Positions 9,122 to 17,965 of a stretch of 64,000 bases of DNA are shown here, piece by piece. Position numbers and translations under genes: made by a program. The DNA comes from Bradyrhizobium sp. GTDB taxonomy: Bacteria; Pseudomonadota; Alphaproteobacteria; Rhizobiales; Xanthobacteraceae. How positions within the stretch are numbered: the stretch's first letter is position 1; each line of letters begins with the position of its first letter. Under the pieces are notes generated by a model. That model did not search any database. It was given only the letters and a program-made list of their open reading frames with translations, and was not told where the DNA came from. The DNA lies in contig NZ_SSNA01000170.1 in assembly GCF_004799445.1 (NCBI RefSeq), positions 1-64,000 on the forward strand. Direction: 5' to 3'.

Positions 9122-9229
9122 ATGATCTGGCGCAAGGATGACAGCCAAAGGCGGCCGACGCTGCCGAGAGTCAGAGGCGCCGCATTGGCGATGTCCCGGC
9201 CACTACTCCGGCAAGCGGATTGTTTTTGA
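9122..9229 (+). repeat. Copy 2 of the short repeat with an open micro-ORF
   Basis: The first 63 bases match the repeat at 2631-2699, with the same MIWRKDDSQRR reading frame; this copy lacks the early stop and could encode 35 residues. The upstream CGTCCTCCAGC is shared, but the spacer to the ATG is shorter here. No clear ribosome site is seen. The region between the usp promoter and the RlpA-like gene holds nothing else recognisable. Confidence 0.5.
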
Positions 9230-9237
9230 GCCGGTTG

Positions 9238-9687
9238 TCACTCGAGCAACAGAATATTTTTCGCCACGGAGCGGGATACAAGAGCGCGAAGGCAACCTCT
9301 CGGGCAAATCACGCCTCCGCCGCCATACCGGGTGCCGGGGATGATGCCGGCCTGCACGGGGATCACGCTGACCCTTATCGTGCCGCTGTCGATCATATCA
9401 AGTTCTCGCGCCGCAGCGCGGCTGACGTCGATGATGCGGCCACGGCGATAAGGACCGCGGTCCGTGATGCGAACCACGACGGTCTTGCCGTTGCGGACGT
9501 TTGTAACCAGCACATTGGTGCCGAACGGCAAGGTGCGATGCGCGGCAGTGAGCCCTGTTGTGCCGGCTATTTCGCCGCTTGCGGTCTTTCCGGCGCCATA
9601 GAACGACGCCATGCCGTTTTCGGCATGAACTGAGGCGATCACGACCGAAGACAACGCCATCGCCAATGATAATTTGAGAACGACCAT
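9238..9687 (-). CDS. RlpA-like septal ring lytic transglycosylase family protein
   Basis: 149 aa with a signal peptide (residues 1-22) and a double-psi beta-barrel: NGMASFYGAGKTASGE, then TAAHRTLPFGTNVLVTNV and VVRITDRGPY with GRIIDVSRAAA. RlpA proteins cleave or bind denuded peptidoglycan. There is no SPOR domain, so it is a short family member. The C-terminal 30 residues are unlike the family and may be unrelated extension. The stretch 9688-10045 upstream holds no convincing gene. Confidence 0.85.
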   Translation of the reverse strand: MVVLKLSLAMALSSVVIASVHAENGMASFYGAGKTASGEIAGTTGLTAAHRTLPFGTNVLVTNVRNGKTVVVRITDRGPYRRGRIIDVSRAAARELDMIDSGTIRVSVIPVQAGIIPGTRYGGGGVICPRGCLRALVSRSVAKNILLLE

Positions 9688-10045
9688 TGGCCGCCAACGC
9701 CCGTCGATCTTCCGGGTTCCCGCGAGCGGGGTTCAGCCGCATCGAGCCGAACCGCGACCATGCACCAAGGTCGCGGCTAGTTGAGGCGAGCCTCCAGGCC
9801 AGCGCGTGAACCTACCCGAGTGCTGTCGCGGGAGCTGCGCCATGGAGGGCGCTGTGCAATGCGGCATGACAATCGGCGCGCGCCGTGGAACCATTGATCC
9901 GGATAAAGGTTGCTGCACGCGAACCTTGAGTTGACCCGTGACCTCGCTACCCGCCGGAAGTTCAAATTTCATGGCAGTGCGTTTGAACCGGCCTGGATTT
10001 CTTGAAAATCAACAGCGATTCTTAAGATCAGGGAAGAAATAGGCC

Positions 10046-11434
10046 ATGCGCTTCTGGATCCTGGCATTGTCACTCCTGGGATTTCTCATCAGCGCGGATG
10101 CCGCCAGGGCCGAACGCCGCGTCGCCTTTGTCGTCGGCAACGGCGCTTACAAAAACGTAACACCGCTTCCGAACCCGCCGATCGATGCCAGGTCGATGGC
10201 CGGCGTGCTCCGCGACGCGGGTTTCGACGTCGTCGAGGGCATCAATCTCACCCGCGACGAGATGACCGGGCGGCTGCTCGAATTCGGCCAGAAGACGCAA
10301 GGCGCGGATGTTGCGGTATTTTTTTATGCCGGCCATGGCATCGCCGTTGACGGCGTCAACTACCTGGTGCCGGTCGATGCCGACATCAAATCCGAAATGG
10401 ACGTCAAGCTTGGCAATGCGATTAGCCTCGATCTCACGCTCGACCGGACCATGAAGGCCGCCAAGATCAAACTGATGTTCCTCGATGCCTGCCGTGACAA
10501 TCCGTTTGCAGCGAAGATCCGGGCCGGCGCGAGCACGCGGCGTGTTTCGGTGCAGGCCGGCCTCGCCGAAATGTCATCCGGCGAAAGCACCCTGATCGCG
10601 TTCGCCACCGGTCCCGGACAAACCGCGCTGGATGGCCAGGTCGGCACCAACAGTCCCTTCACCCGGGCCTTGATGGCCAATATCACCCAGCCGGGCGTGG
10701 AGATTCAGCAGGCGATGACGCAGGTCCGCGCCCAGGTCGATGAAGAGACCAACAAGGCGCAACTGCCCTGGGGGCAGACCAATTTGACCGGCGCCGTCTA
10801 CCTCAATCCGGTTGCGGCGCCGGCCGCGACCGGCGCCGTCGTGGCAGGGAATACCCCGCCATCCACGGCCAGCGCCACTTCCGAGGTTGAGCTCGAGTTC
10901 TGGCGTTCGATCGGGGATTCGAACAAGCCTGCAGAACTCAATGCCTATCTGACCAGCTACCCGACGGGCCAGTTCAAATCGATCGCTCTGGCGCGGATCG
11001 CCGCGCTGGAGAACGGCCCAGGCACGACCACCCGCAACCTGTCGGCACTGGTCAATCCGGCGACCTCGACCGACGAGGCAACTCAGGAAACCGAAGACCA
11101 GATCGGTCTCAACAAGCGAAAACGTCGCGACGTGCAGCACCGGCTGACCCGTCTCGGCTTCGACACCAAGGTCAACGGAAAGTTCGACGAGGCGACCCGC
11201 GCCGTCATCACGCGCTGGCAGGCGGCGCGTGGCTATCCGACGACCGGCTTCCTCAATGCAGCGCAGCATCAGGCCCTGCTGAATGAAACCGCCCCAGCGG
11301 CGCATGCAACCGCCGGCACCGGCGACGAAACCGATGACAGCCATCCGGCCCATCGTCGCGGTCGCCGCGGCGGCGGCGGCCCCAATCCGGTTCGCATGAT
11401 CGGCGGCATGATCGGCGGACTGTTCGGGCGCTGA
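10046..11434 (+). CDS. Exported caspase-like protease (orthocaspase) with peptidoglycan-binding-like domain
   Basis: 462 aa. A signal peptide (1-22) is followed by a peptidase C14 caspase domain (about 24-255) with the catalytic His97 in FFYAGHGIAV and Cys149 in MFLDACRDNPF. A linker of about 95 residues leads to a putative peptidoglycan-binding fold (about 350-410; VQHRLTRLGFDTKVNGKFDE). The tail is rich in Arg and Gly (HRRGRRGGGG, then MIGGMIGGLFGR). Both catalytic residues are present, so it should be active outside the cytoplasm. Substrates are unknown. It is monocistronic. Confidence 0.88.
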   Translation: MRFWILALSLLGFLISADAARAERRVAFVVGNGAYKNVTPLPNPPIDARSMAGVLRDAGFDVVEGINLTRDEMTGRLLEFGQKTQGADVAVFFYAGHGIAVDGVNYLVPVDADIKSEMDVKLGNAISLDLTLDRTMKAAKIKLMFLDACRDNPFAAKIRAGASTRRVSVQAGLAEMSSGESTLIAFATGPGQTALDGQVGTNSPFTRALMANITQPGVEIQQAMTQVRAQVDEETNKAQLPWGQTNLTGAVYLNPVAAPAATGAVVAGNTPPSTASATSEVELEFWRSIGDSNKPAELNAYLTSYPTGQFKSIALARIAALENGPGTTTRNLSALVNPATSTDEATQETEDQIGLNKRKRRDVQHRLTRLGFDTKVNGKFDEATRAVITRWQAARGYPTTGFLNAAQHQALLNETAPAAHATAGTGDETDDSHPAHRRGRRGGGGPNPVRMIGGMIGGLFGR

Positions 11435-11645
11435 TGATCCGACCGATGGTGGCACGGCGCGTGCGAGAGCTGCCGCTGCCTGCGTCCACCGCATCGAATG
11501 CCGGAGTATTTTTTCGGATAGGTCGCAACACATCCGCGACACCGCCTGAAGGTCTGTGCGCTCTCCTGGTCGAGAACGTCGTCTTTTTGTCGTCGCATTG
11601 ATCCAGAACAATCCATGTAAGTTCAAAAACCGGTAAATAATTGCC

Positions 11646-11873
11646 ATGAAGCTATCGGATTTTTCTTGCCCGTCCTGCGGGGCGGCTTACGAGGTCGCCG
11701 AGTCCATATCGGCGAAAGGAAAGCCCGGCCGGGCCGAGTGCATCGTCTGCGGCGGGTTGTTGGATTCCTGGCAGACACCCAAGATGATAGCCTATCGACT
11801 GGTCTCGCCGGCGGAACATCGATATTCGCGCATTCCTGTGCCGCGGTCTCCCATGGTCTCGGCGTCCGGCTGA
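11646..11873 (+). CDS. Small zinc-ribbon-like protein
   Basis: 75 aa. Two cysteine pairs, CPSCG near residue 8 and CIVCGG near residue 32, suggest one zinc-binding ribbon. The rest has no recognised domain. The ATG lacks a strong ribosome site but the composition is protein-like up to about residue 60. Function unknown. Confidence 0.5.
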   Translation: MKLSDFSCPSCGAAYEVAESISAKGKPGRAECIVCGGLLDSWQTPKMIAYRLVSPAEHRYSRIPVPRSPMVSASG

Positions 11874-12295
11874 TTTAAAAACCGCCGCGGCATCGATCGT
11901 CAAACCTTGCCACTTATGCGGAAATGAAGCGGCCGGGGGATTGAGGCTGCGTTTCGATAGCCAAAGCCGCCCGGCGAATCCCATCCGCATCGCGGGCTGG
12001 CGCGTTTGAATATGACGCTGGCTTCGCTCCGCCGAGCCCCTCTTCGAGAGCCACAACCCCGTCCACCCTGATCGCGTCGCGCCAAACCGTTCGCCGCGCG
12101 CGGCCGGCGAGTATTTGGCTGCTCTTCCATCCATCCTGCCGTGCCTACCCAAGCCCGTCGCGGTTTGGTCCCTTCATTGTCCCTTAACAGAACTGACACC
12201 TGCCCGAAGCACATCTGACACGTGGCGCATTTAGCGTCCCCGCCACTGTTGCCGGATGACAACAGCTCATTTCGCTTTCAAATTGAGGAGTCTCT
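11874..12295. other. Gene-free stretch with a possible Pho-type promoter
   Basis: No coding sequence is convincing here. It contains two similar segments (around 11958 and 12048) that look like decayed dispersed repeat. Near its end, two CTGACAC elements lie 22 bp apart (12193 and 12215), followed by the inverted repeat CTGTTG/CAACAG around 12247-12266 and GAGGAG before the next gene. Confidence 0.4.
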
Positions 12296-14356
12296 ATGCT
12301 CAAGCAACGGACGAAAAGTCTACGCGATCGCACGGTCGTCACCGCAGCCATATTGTCGCTGATGGGAAGCAATGCCCATGCCGGCCAGGTCGGGGGAGCG
12401 AGCAGCAACGACCGCAAGACCGACAGCCCAATCAAGCACGTCATCGTCATCGTGGGCGAAAACCGTACCTTCGACCATGTGTTCGCGACCTACGAGCCGC
12501 GCGAGGGCGAGCATGTCGACAATCTTCTGTCCAAGGGAATCATCAAGGAGGATGGTTCGCCGGGTCCGAATTATGCCAAGGCGGCGCAGTTCTCGACCAC
12601 AGTCAACAATTTCTACTCGATCAACCCCACGCCGAAGACGCCCTACAACACCACGACCAACAAGCTGCAGGCGCCGGGAACGTCCTACGCGCCGCAGACC
12701 TGCTACACCACCGTCGAACAAGCTGCCCTCAACGGTCCGGGTTGCCTCACCACGCTGTCGGAAGCCGCTCGCGGCGATTACGGCTTGCGCAAGCAGGATC
12801 TTCCGTTGCTGACGACTGGCGCGACGGGCATACCGGGGAATTCGCCGGATACGCGCGTCCTGGACTACGCCAGCCTGCCGAACGGCCCCTACCCGCTGGT
12901 GACGCTGCCGCAGGGCGAGGACGAAACCTCGAGCCTCTACAAGACTTACGGCGGCAGCCCGGTACATCGCTTCTACCAGATGTGGCAGCAGCTCGACTGT
13001 GACGTCACCAAGGCCACCAATCGCAATCCGAGCGGCTGTCAGGCCGATCTGTTCCCGTTCGTCGAGATGACCGTCTCCTCCGGCAGCAATGGCAATCCGA
13101 CGCCGAAGCCGCTCAAGGAAGGCGATATCGCGCTCGGCTTCTACAACGTCGCCAAAGGCGATGCACCCTATCTGACCAAGCTGGCGCGCGAATACACCCT
13201 CAACGACAACTACCATCAGCCGGTAATGGGCGGCACGTTCGCCAACATGATGATGTTCGGCTATGCCGATGCGCTGTATTACGCCGGCAGCAATGGCGAC
13301 CCCGCGACCCCCAACCATGTCCTGGTGCCGGGCTCGAACCCGCCGGTTTACGTCGATGAGGTCGAGAACCCCAATCCGGCGCCGGGTACCAACAATTGGT
13401 ACACCAATGACGGCTACGGCGGCGGCAGCTACACCAACTGCTCCGACCCCACGCAGCCGGGCGTCACCCCGATCGTCACCTATCTGAATGCGATCCACGT
13501 ATCGCCGAACTGCGCACCGAACGCTTATTATCTGCTCAACAACTATGTGCCGGCTTACATCGGCAGCGGCGCCACCGATCCGATCAACAACGGACCGTTC
13601 ACGCTGCCGCCGGTGATCAAACAGAAGCACATCGGCGATACGCTCACTCAGGCCAGCGTGTCGTGGGCGTTTTTCGGCGAGCGCTGGAACGACTTCAAGA
13701 CCGCCCCCGGCGAGGGCGCGAACTTCGGATCGCTTGACCCGATCGCGTACCTGTATTGCAACATCTGCAATCCGTTCCTGTATTCCGCCTCCGTCATGAC
13801 CAATGCTTCGGCGCGCAACGCGCACCTGAAGGATACGCTCGATCTCTATGACGCGATCGAAGACGGCACGCTGCCGGCCGTGTCGTGGGTCAAGCCGAGC
13901 ACCTTCAACGATGGCCATCCTTCCTCGTCCAGGCTTGATCTGTTCGAATCCTTCGCCAGGAAGATCATCGATCAGGTGAAGTCCAAGGAAGAGCTCTGGG
14001 AATCCACCGCGATTCTCATCACCGTCGACGAGGGTGGCGGCTATTACGATTCCGGTTACGTGCAGCCGGTCGACTATTTCGGCGACGGAACCCGCATTCC
14101 CATGCTGGTCGTGTCGAAATATTCGCAAGGCGGCCACGTCTCGCATGAATATTCCGATCATGCCTCGATCATAAAATTCATCGAACGGAATTGGGATCTT
14201 CCCAGGCTCTCGAACCGCACCCGAGACAACCTGCCGAACCCAAAGACCTCCTCTGACAATCCCTATGTGCCGGTGAACCGCCCGGCTATCGGCGATCTCT
14301 GGGGCAATTTCTCGTTCAACGATCGCGATGGCGGGGATCACGACGGGCACCACTAA
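12296..14356 (+). CDS. Exported phosphoesterase (acid phosphatase / phospholipase C family)
   Basis: 686 aa with a signal peptide (about 1-30, ending SNAHA). The phosphoesterase family signature (PF04185) starts at HVIVIVGENRTFDHVFATY; further family motifs are NDNYHQPVMGGTFANMMMFG and ITVDEGGGYYDSGYV. The C-terminus is His/Asp rich (RDGGDHDGHH). Members include AcpA-type acid phosphatases and phospholipases C, releasing phosphate outside the cytoplasm. The ATG has TTGAGGAG upstream. CTGACAC elements in the promoter suggest phosphate control. Confidence 0.87.
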   Translation: MLKQRTKSLRDRTVVTAAILSLMGSNAHAGQVGGASSNDRKTDSPIKHVIVIVGENRTFDHVFATYEPREGEHVDNLLSKGIIKEDGSPGPNYAKAAQFSTTVNNFYSINPTPKTPYNTTTNKLQAPGTSYAPQTCYTTVEQAALNGPGCLTTLSEAARGDYGLRKQDLPLLTTGATGIPGNSPDTRVLDYASLPNGPYPLVTLPQGEDETSSLYKTYGGSPVHRFYQMWQQLDCDVTKATNRNPSGCQADLFPFVEMTVSSGSNGNPTPKPLKEGDIALGFYNVAKGDAPYLTKLAREYTLNDNYHQPVMGGTFANMMMFGYADALYYAGSNGDPATPNHVLVPGSNPPVYVDEVENPNPAPGTNNWYTNDGYGGGSYTNCSDPTQPGVTPIVTYLNAIHVSPNCAPNAYYLLNNYVPAYIGSGATDPINNGPFTLPPVIKQKHIGDTLTQASVSWAFFGERWNDFKTAPGEGANFGSLDPIAYLYCNICNPFLYSASVMTNASARNAHLKDTLDLYDAIEDGTLPAVSWVKPSTFNDGHPSSSRLDLFESFARKIIDQVKSKEELWESTAILITVDEGGGYYDSGYVQPVDYFGDGTRIPMLVVSKYSQGGHVSHEYSDHASIIKFIERNWDLPRLSNRTRDNLPNPKTSSDNPYVPVNRPAIGDLWGNFSFNDRDGGDHDGHH

Positions 14357-14424
14357 TCGGCAAAGGCTGCTTTTGGCAACGAAAGCAGCCTCTCGCTGAC
14401 CGACATCATTACACAAGTGCATAT

Positions 14425-14450
14425 GGCCGGGCGTATCTCGCCCGGCCTTT
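14425..14450 (+). terminator. Rho-independent terminator-like hairpin after the phosphoesterase
   Basis: GGCCGGGCG and CGCCCGGCC pair in a nine-base stem with the loop TATCT, followed by TTTAT. A second hairpin, GGCTGCTTT/AAAGCAGCC, lies just upstream near 14365-14392. Confidence 0.6.
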
Positions 14451-14466
14451 ATGATGGAGCTAACCT

Positions 14467-16032
14467 TTGCCACCCACTGCACCGCGGCGAGCCGACCTGT
14501 CACCGATGAACGAAGCGCGACGCGCCTTCGCCAGCGGCGATCTGGCGACCGCTGAACGAATTTGTTCAGAGCTGCTCGCACGCGCGCCGGACGATGGAAC
14601 CGGCTGGGCGCTATTGACGGAAACCGCTTTGCAGCGCGGGCGCCCTGAGGCCGCGATCATCTGCGCCAATCGCGCGGTTGCGCTGATGCCGAAGGACCCG
14701 ATCGCGCTAATCCTGCGCGCCAAATGCCTGTTCGTGTCCGGCGAGGCCCGCGGCGCGCTCGAGGCTGCCGAGGCCGCCGCGAAGCTGACCGACCACGCTC
14801 CGGAAACGCTCGACGCCTGCGGTGCGATCTTCGGCCTGCTTGGAATGCATCAAAGGGCGAAACAATTTTTCCTGCGCGCGGTCGCCGCGCGTCCCGACGT
14901 GCCGCAATATCTGTTCAATCTGGCCGCGACCGAGCGCATGACGGGGTCGCTGGACGAGGCCGAGGCGCATTGCGATGCCGCCATCGCGCGCGACCGCCAC
15001 TATGGCCTGGCGCACTATTTGCGCTCGGACCTGCGCGTCCAGACGCCCGACCGCAATCATATCGAGGAAATGGAAGCGCTGATCCGCGAGGGCCGACTTG
15101 CGCAGCCGAGTGAAGTGATGCTGCGCTTCGCGCTCGGCAAGGAATGCGAAGATCTGGAACTGCACGACCGCGCGTTCGGTCATGTCGATGCCGGCTGCCA
15201 TCTGCAGCACCGCTCGATAGCCCACGATTCCGCCGCCGAGATCGCGGAACTCGACCGGATCATCCACACCCACACAAGAGACTGGATCGTCGCCGCGCCA
15301 CCGGGCCATTCCGCGGCGGCGCCGGTGTTCGTCGCCGGGCTGCCGCGCACCGGAACGACGCTGGTCGAGCGGATCATCGCCAGCCACCCCGCGATGGATT
15401 CAGCGGGAGAAACCGGCGCGTTTGCGGCCGAGATGCGCCGCGCCCTGAAGGATAAATCAGGCGGAGCCGACCTCGCCGGCATCGGCAAGCGATACGTCGA
15501 TTCGGTGACGGCGTTCCGCGTGCCAAAGAATGTTCGCTTCGTCGACAAGACCTTGCAAAACTACCTTTATTGCGGCCTGATTCACGCCGCGCTGCCGGCG
15601 GCCAAAATCATATTGATCCAGCGGCATCCGCTGGATGCCTGCTGGGCGATCTACAAGGCGCACTTTCAGGGCAAGTTCTCGTTCGCGTATCATCAGATCG
15701 AATTGGCGGAATATTACCTGGCCTATCGCCGGCTTTCGCGGCATTGGCGGGCAACCCTGCCGCCGGACGTGCTGCTGGAAATCAGTTACGAGGACATCAT
15801 CCGGGATCAGGTGGCCACCAGTCGACGTCTCATCGACTTCGCCGGACTTTCGTGGGGCGACGAGGTCCTGCGATTTCACCAGAGCCCGGCGCCTTCCGCC
15901 ACCGCAAGCGCGGTTCAGGTCCGGCGCCCGATCTATTCGTCGTCGGTCGGCAAATGGCGGCACCACGCCGAGCGGCTGGCGCCGCTGCGCGCCCGGCTGG
16001 CGCGCGAAATGCCGGCAAGCGAATTGGCGTGA
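14467..16032 (+). CDS. TPR-sulfotransferase fusion protein
   Basis: 521 aa. Residues about 15-240 are tetratricopeptide repeats; the rest is a sulfotransferase with the PAPS 5'-phosphosulfate loop LPRTGTTLVERI (about residue 291) and the 3'-phosphate region LIQRHPLDACWAIYKAHF. The likely start is TTG at 14467 with GGAG upstream; ATG at 14506 is the alternative. The combination resembles bacterial TPR-sulfotransferases resembling tyrosylprotein sulfotransferase. The acceptor is unknown. It begins just after the terminator at 14425 and has no operon partner. Confidence 0.85.
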   Translation: MPPTAPRRADLSPMNEARRAFASGDLATAERICSELLARAPDDGTGWALLTETALQRGRPEAAIICANRAVALMPKDPIALILRAKCLFVSGEARGALEAAEAAAKLTDHAPETLDACGAIFGLLGMHQRAKQFFLRAVAARPDVPQYLFNLAATERMTGSLDEAEAHCDAAIARDRHYGLAHYLRSDLRVQTPDRNHIEEMEALIREGRLAQPSEVMLRFALGKECEDLELHDRAFGHVDAGCHLQHRSIAHDSAAEIAELDRIIHTHTRDWIVAAPPGHSAAAPVFVAGLPRTGTTLVERIIASHPAMDSAGETGAFAAEMRRALKDKSGGADLAGIGKRYVDSVTAFRVPKNVRFVDKTLQNYLYCGLIHAALPAAKIILIQRHPLDACWAIYKAHFQGKFSFAYHQIELAEYYLAYRRLSRHWRATLPPDVLLEISYEDIIRDQVATSRRLIDFAGLSWGDEVLRFHQSPAPSATASAVQVRRPIYSSSVGKWRHHAERLAPLRARLAREMPASELA

Positions 16033-16089
16033 GGATTTTTTCTATCCTTCGGCTTGCCTTTGCCCGGGTATAGCGAAAAGAAAAGGCGG

Positions 16090-17055
16090 TTACTTCCTGG
16101 CCCGCACCTTCGGAGCGGCTTTCGCTCCAGCCTTCTTGGTCCCCCGCCCCTTCCCTTCGCTCTCCAGCGCCTTGCGCACCTCTTTGAATTCCAGCAGCGA
16201 GGCCTTGTCGGCGCGTGGAAAATGCAGATTGAGCCCCTCCAGCGCGCTAGCGATCACAGATCCGATCACCACCCGGGCGAACCATTTGTGATCGGCCGGC
16301 ACCACGTACCATGGCGCCAGCGCCGTCGAAGTATGCCGGACGATGTCCTGATACACCGCCATGTATCGCGGCCACAGCCCGCGCTCGCTGATATCGTTCA
16401 TCGAGAATTTCCAGTTCTTCGCGGGCTGGTCCAGCCGGTCGAGAAACCGCTCGCGCTGCTCGCGTTTGGAGACGTTGAGGAAGAATTTCAGGATCACGGT
16501 GCCGTTGCGCGCAAGGTAACGCTCGATCGCGGCGATGTCCTCGAACCGCTCGCGCCAGATATTCCTGGTGACCAGCTTATGGGGGATTTTCTCCTGACCG
16601 AGCAATTCCGGGTGCACCCGCGTCACCAGACATTCCTCATAATAGGAACGATTGAAGATGCCGATGCGACCGCGCTCCGGCAGCGCCACCATGCTGCGCC
16701 ACATGAAGTCATGGTTGAGCTCGTGCGATGTCGGCTGCTTGAACGAGGTGACATCGCAGCCCTGCGGATTGACACCTTCGAAGATGCTCTTGATGGCGCT
16801 GTCCTTGCCTGCCGCATCCATGCCCTGAAAGATCACGAGCAGCGACCAGCGGTCCTGCGCGTAGAGCCGTTCCTGAAAATCGTTGAGCCGCTTTCTGTTG
16901 GCTTCGAGGATTTTTTCGGCCTTGTCCTTGTCGAGACCGCCCTTGTCATTGGTCCGGTGCGACCTGAGATGGAACGCGCCCGATCCGTCGAAGCGGAACG
17001 GCGCGACAAACGGCTTCAATTGATCGCTGACAGATTGCGAAGGTTTCTTGCTCAT
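16090..17055 (-). CDS. Polyphosphate kinase 2, class III type
   Basis: 321 aa PPK2. Walker A is FQGMDAAGKDS (residues 76-86) and the second motif is FNRSYYEE (134-141), with Asn where the enzyme at 1651-2538 has Asp. That substitution marks the class III group, whose members use polyphosphate to phosphorylate AMP or ADP. A lysine/arginine-rich tail (KGRGTKKAGAKAAPKVRARK) follows the domain. It stands alone on the minus strand. Confidence 0.9.
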   Translation of the reverse strand: MSKKPSQSVSDQLKPFVAPFRFDGSGAFHLRSHRTNDKGGLDKDKAEKILEANRKRLNDFQERLYAQDRWSLLVIFQGMDAAGKDSAIKSIFEGVNPQGCDVTSFKQPTSHELNHDFMWRSMVALPERGRIGIFNRSYYEECLVTRVHPELLGQEKIPHKLVTRNIWRERFEDIAAIERYLARNGTVILKFFLNVSKREQRERFLDRLDQPAKNWKFSMNDISERGLWPRYMAVYQDIVRHTSTALAPWYVVPADHKWFARVVIGSVIASALEGLNLHFPRADKASLLEFKEVRKALESEGKGRGTKKAGAKAAPKVRARK

Positions 17056-17122
17056 GAAATCGCGAGCTCCGGTTGCCTCGTATGGTCCAAACGGTACATG
17101 GCGCGTCCGAATGGCGCCAGTT

Positions 17123-17232
17123 CGTCATTGCGAGCGCCAGCGAAGCATCCAGGACCGATGCACAATGACGGGATTGCTTCGTCGCTCGCGCTCCCTTGCG
17201 CAAGCGCCTCGCGGCTGTCGCAGGCAATGACG
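17123..17232. repeat. Intergenic inverted repeat (CGTCATTG...CAATGACG)
   Basis: The ends CGTCATTG and CAATGACG are inverted copies. Inside are GCGAGCGCCAGCGAAGCATCC and the partly complementary GGGATTGCTTCGTCGCTCGC. This is the widespread palindromic intergenic element seen in bradyrhizobial and related genomes. It separates the class III ppk2 from the NUDIX gene. Confidence 0.7.
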
Positions 17233-17248
17233 GTGAAAATCACAATGA

Positions 17249-17944
17249 TCAGGAAAACTCCCGCTCCATAAACGCCGTGACAAAACGCGGCATCGCCGCC
17301 GAAAGATCGCCGGTTCCGCGCACCAGATGGATCGCGGAAAGTTCAGGCTGGCGTTGCCGGGCAAGATTGGCCTCGATCCGCGCGCGTAATGCCTCGCCCG
17401 GCATGTCGACGTGCAATATCCGGATCATCGCGATCGTGGCGCCGGAAATCACGCAATCCCAGTGTGCGCTCGCCGTGTAATCCGCCTCCGCGAGACCGGT
17501 TTCCTCCAGGGTTTCACGGGCGACGCTGCCGGCAATATCGACCGCGCCGTCCTTGATATCGTCGAGATCGGGCGTTCCCGCCGGAAAGTAGATGCGCCCC
17601 CCATTGGAGGTGTGCTGTGCCATTTCGCCGAGCAGGAACGCGCCGTCGGCCGAACGCAAGGCGCCCATGCCGAAGCCGTTGAAAATGTCGGAATCGGGAA
17701 AACCCCAGTCGCGCCACGCCAGGAAGCTTGCGAAATCAGTTTCGAAGTACTCGGCGCCAAAGCGGCCTTCGGTGCAAACCGGATTACGCGCGAGCAGGAC
17801 CCGGCCATTCCAGATCGGCTTCGCAAGCTGCTCCCGTGCAAAATGCGCATCGATGTCAGAGCGCCGGGCCACTGCGAATGGCCAGGGCGCGGGGCGAACG
17901 GGCAGATCAAGGGTCGTGACGCGATGAATCCGAGGGGTCCTCAT
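17249..17944 (-). CDS. NUDIX hydrolase-like protein
   Basis: 231 aa. The second half of a Nudix box is clear (RETLEETGL in the segment GSVARETLEETGL); the first half, GTPDLDDIKDGAV, is degenerate and lacks the usual early Glu. Such enzymes hydrolyse nucleoside diphosphates linked to other groups. Upstream is the substrate-binding protein gene, same strand, 21 bp away, but no functional link is evident. Confidence 0.7.
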   Translation of the reverse strand: MRTPRIHRVTTLDLPVRPAPWPFAVARRSDIDAHFAREQLAKPIWNGRVLLARNPVCTEGRFGAEYFETDFASFLAWRDWGFPDSDIFNGFGMGALRSADGAFLLGEMAQHTSNGGRIYFPAGTPDLDDIKDGAVDIAGSVARETLEETGLAEADYTASAHWDCVISGATIAMIRILHVDMPGEALRARIEANLARQRQPELSAIHLVRGTGDLSAAMPRFVTAFMEREFS

Positions 17945-17965
17945 GCGACCATCGACCCGCCGGTT

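Noticed and set aside
9733..9972. 79-codon minus-strand frame (MKFELPAGSEV...)
   Set aside because: No ribosome site, no family and no conserved features; likely chance.
9990..10015. TTGAAAATCAA near the orthocaspase promoter
   Set aside because: The half-sites are too close (three-base spacing) for an FNR/FixK2 dimer.
11589..11604. FNR-like sequence near TTGATCCAGAACAA
   Set aside because: The second half-site is ACAA instead of TCAA, and no gene start is at the right distance.
12320..14581. 753-codon minus-strand frame opposite the phosphoesterase
   Set aside because: No family similarity; the plus-strand protein has clear motifs and a signal peptide.
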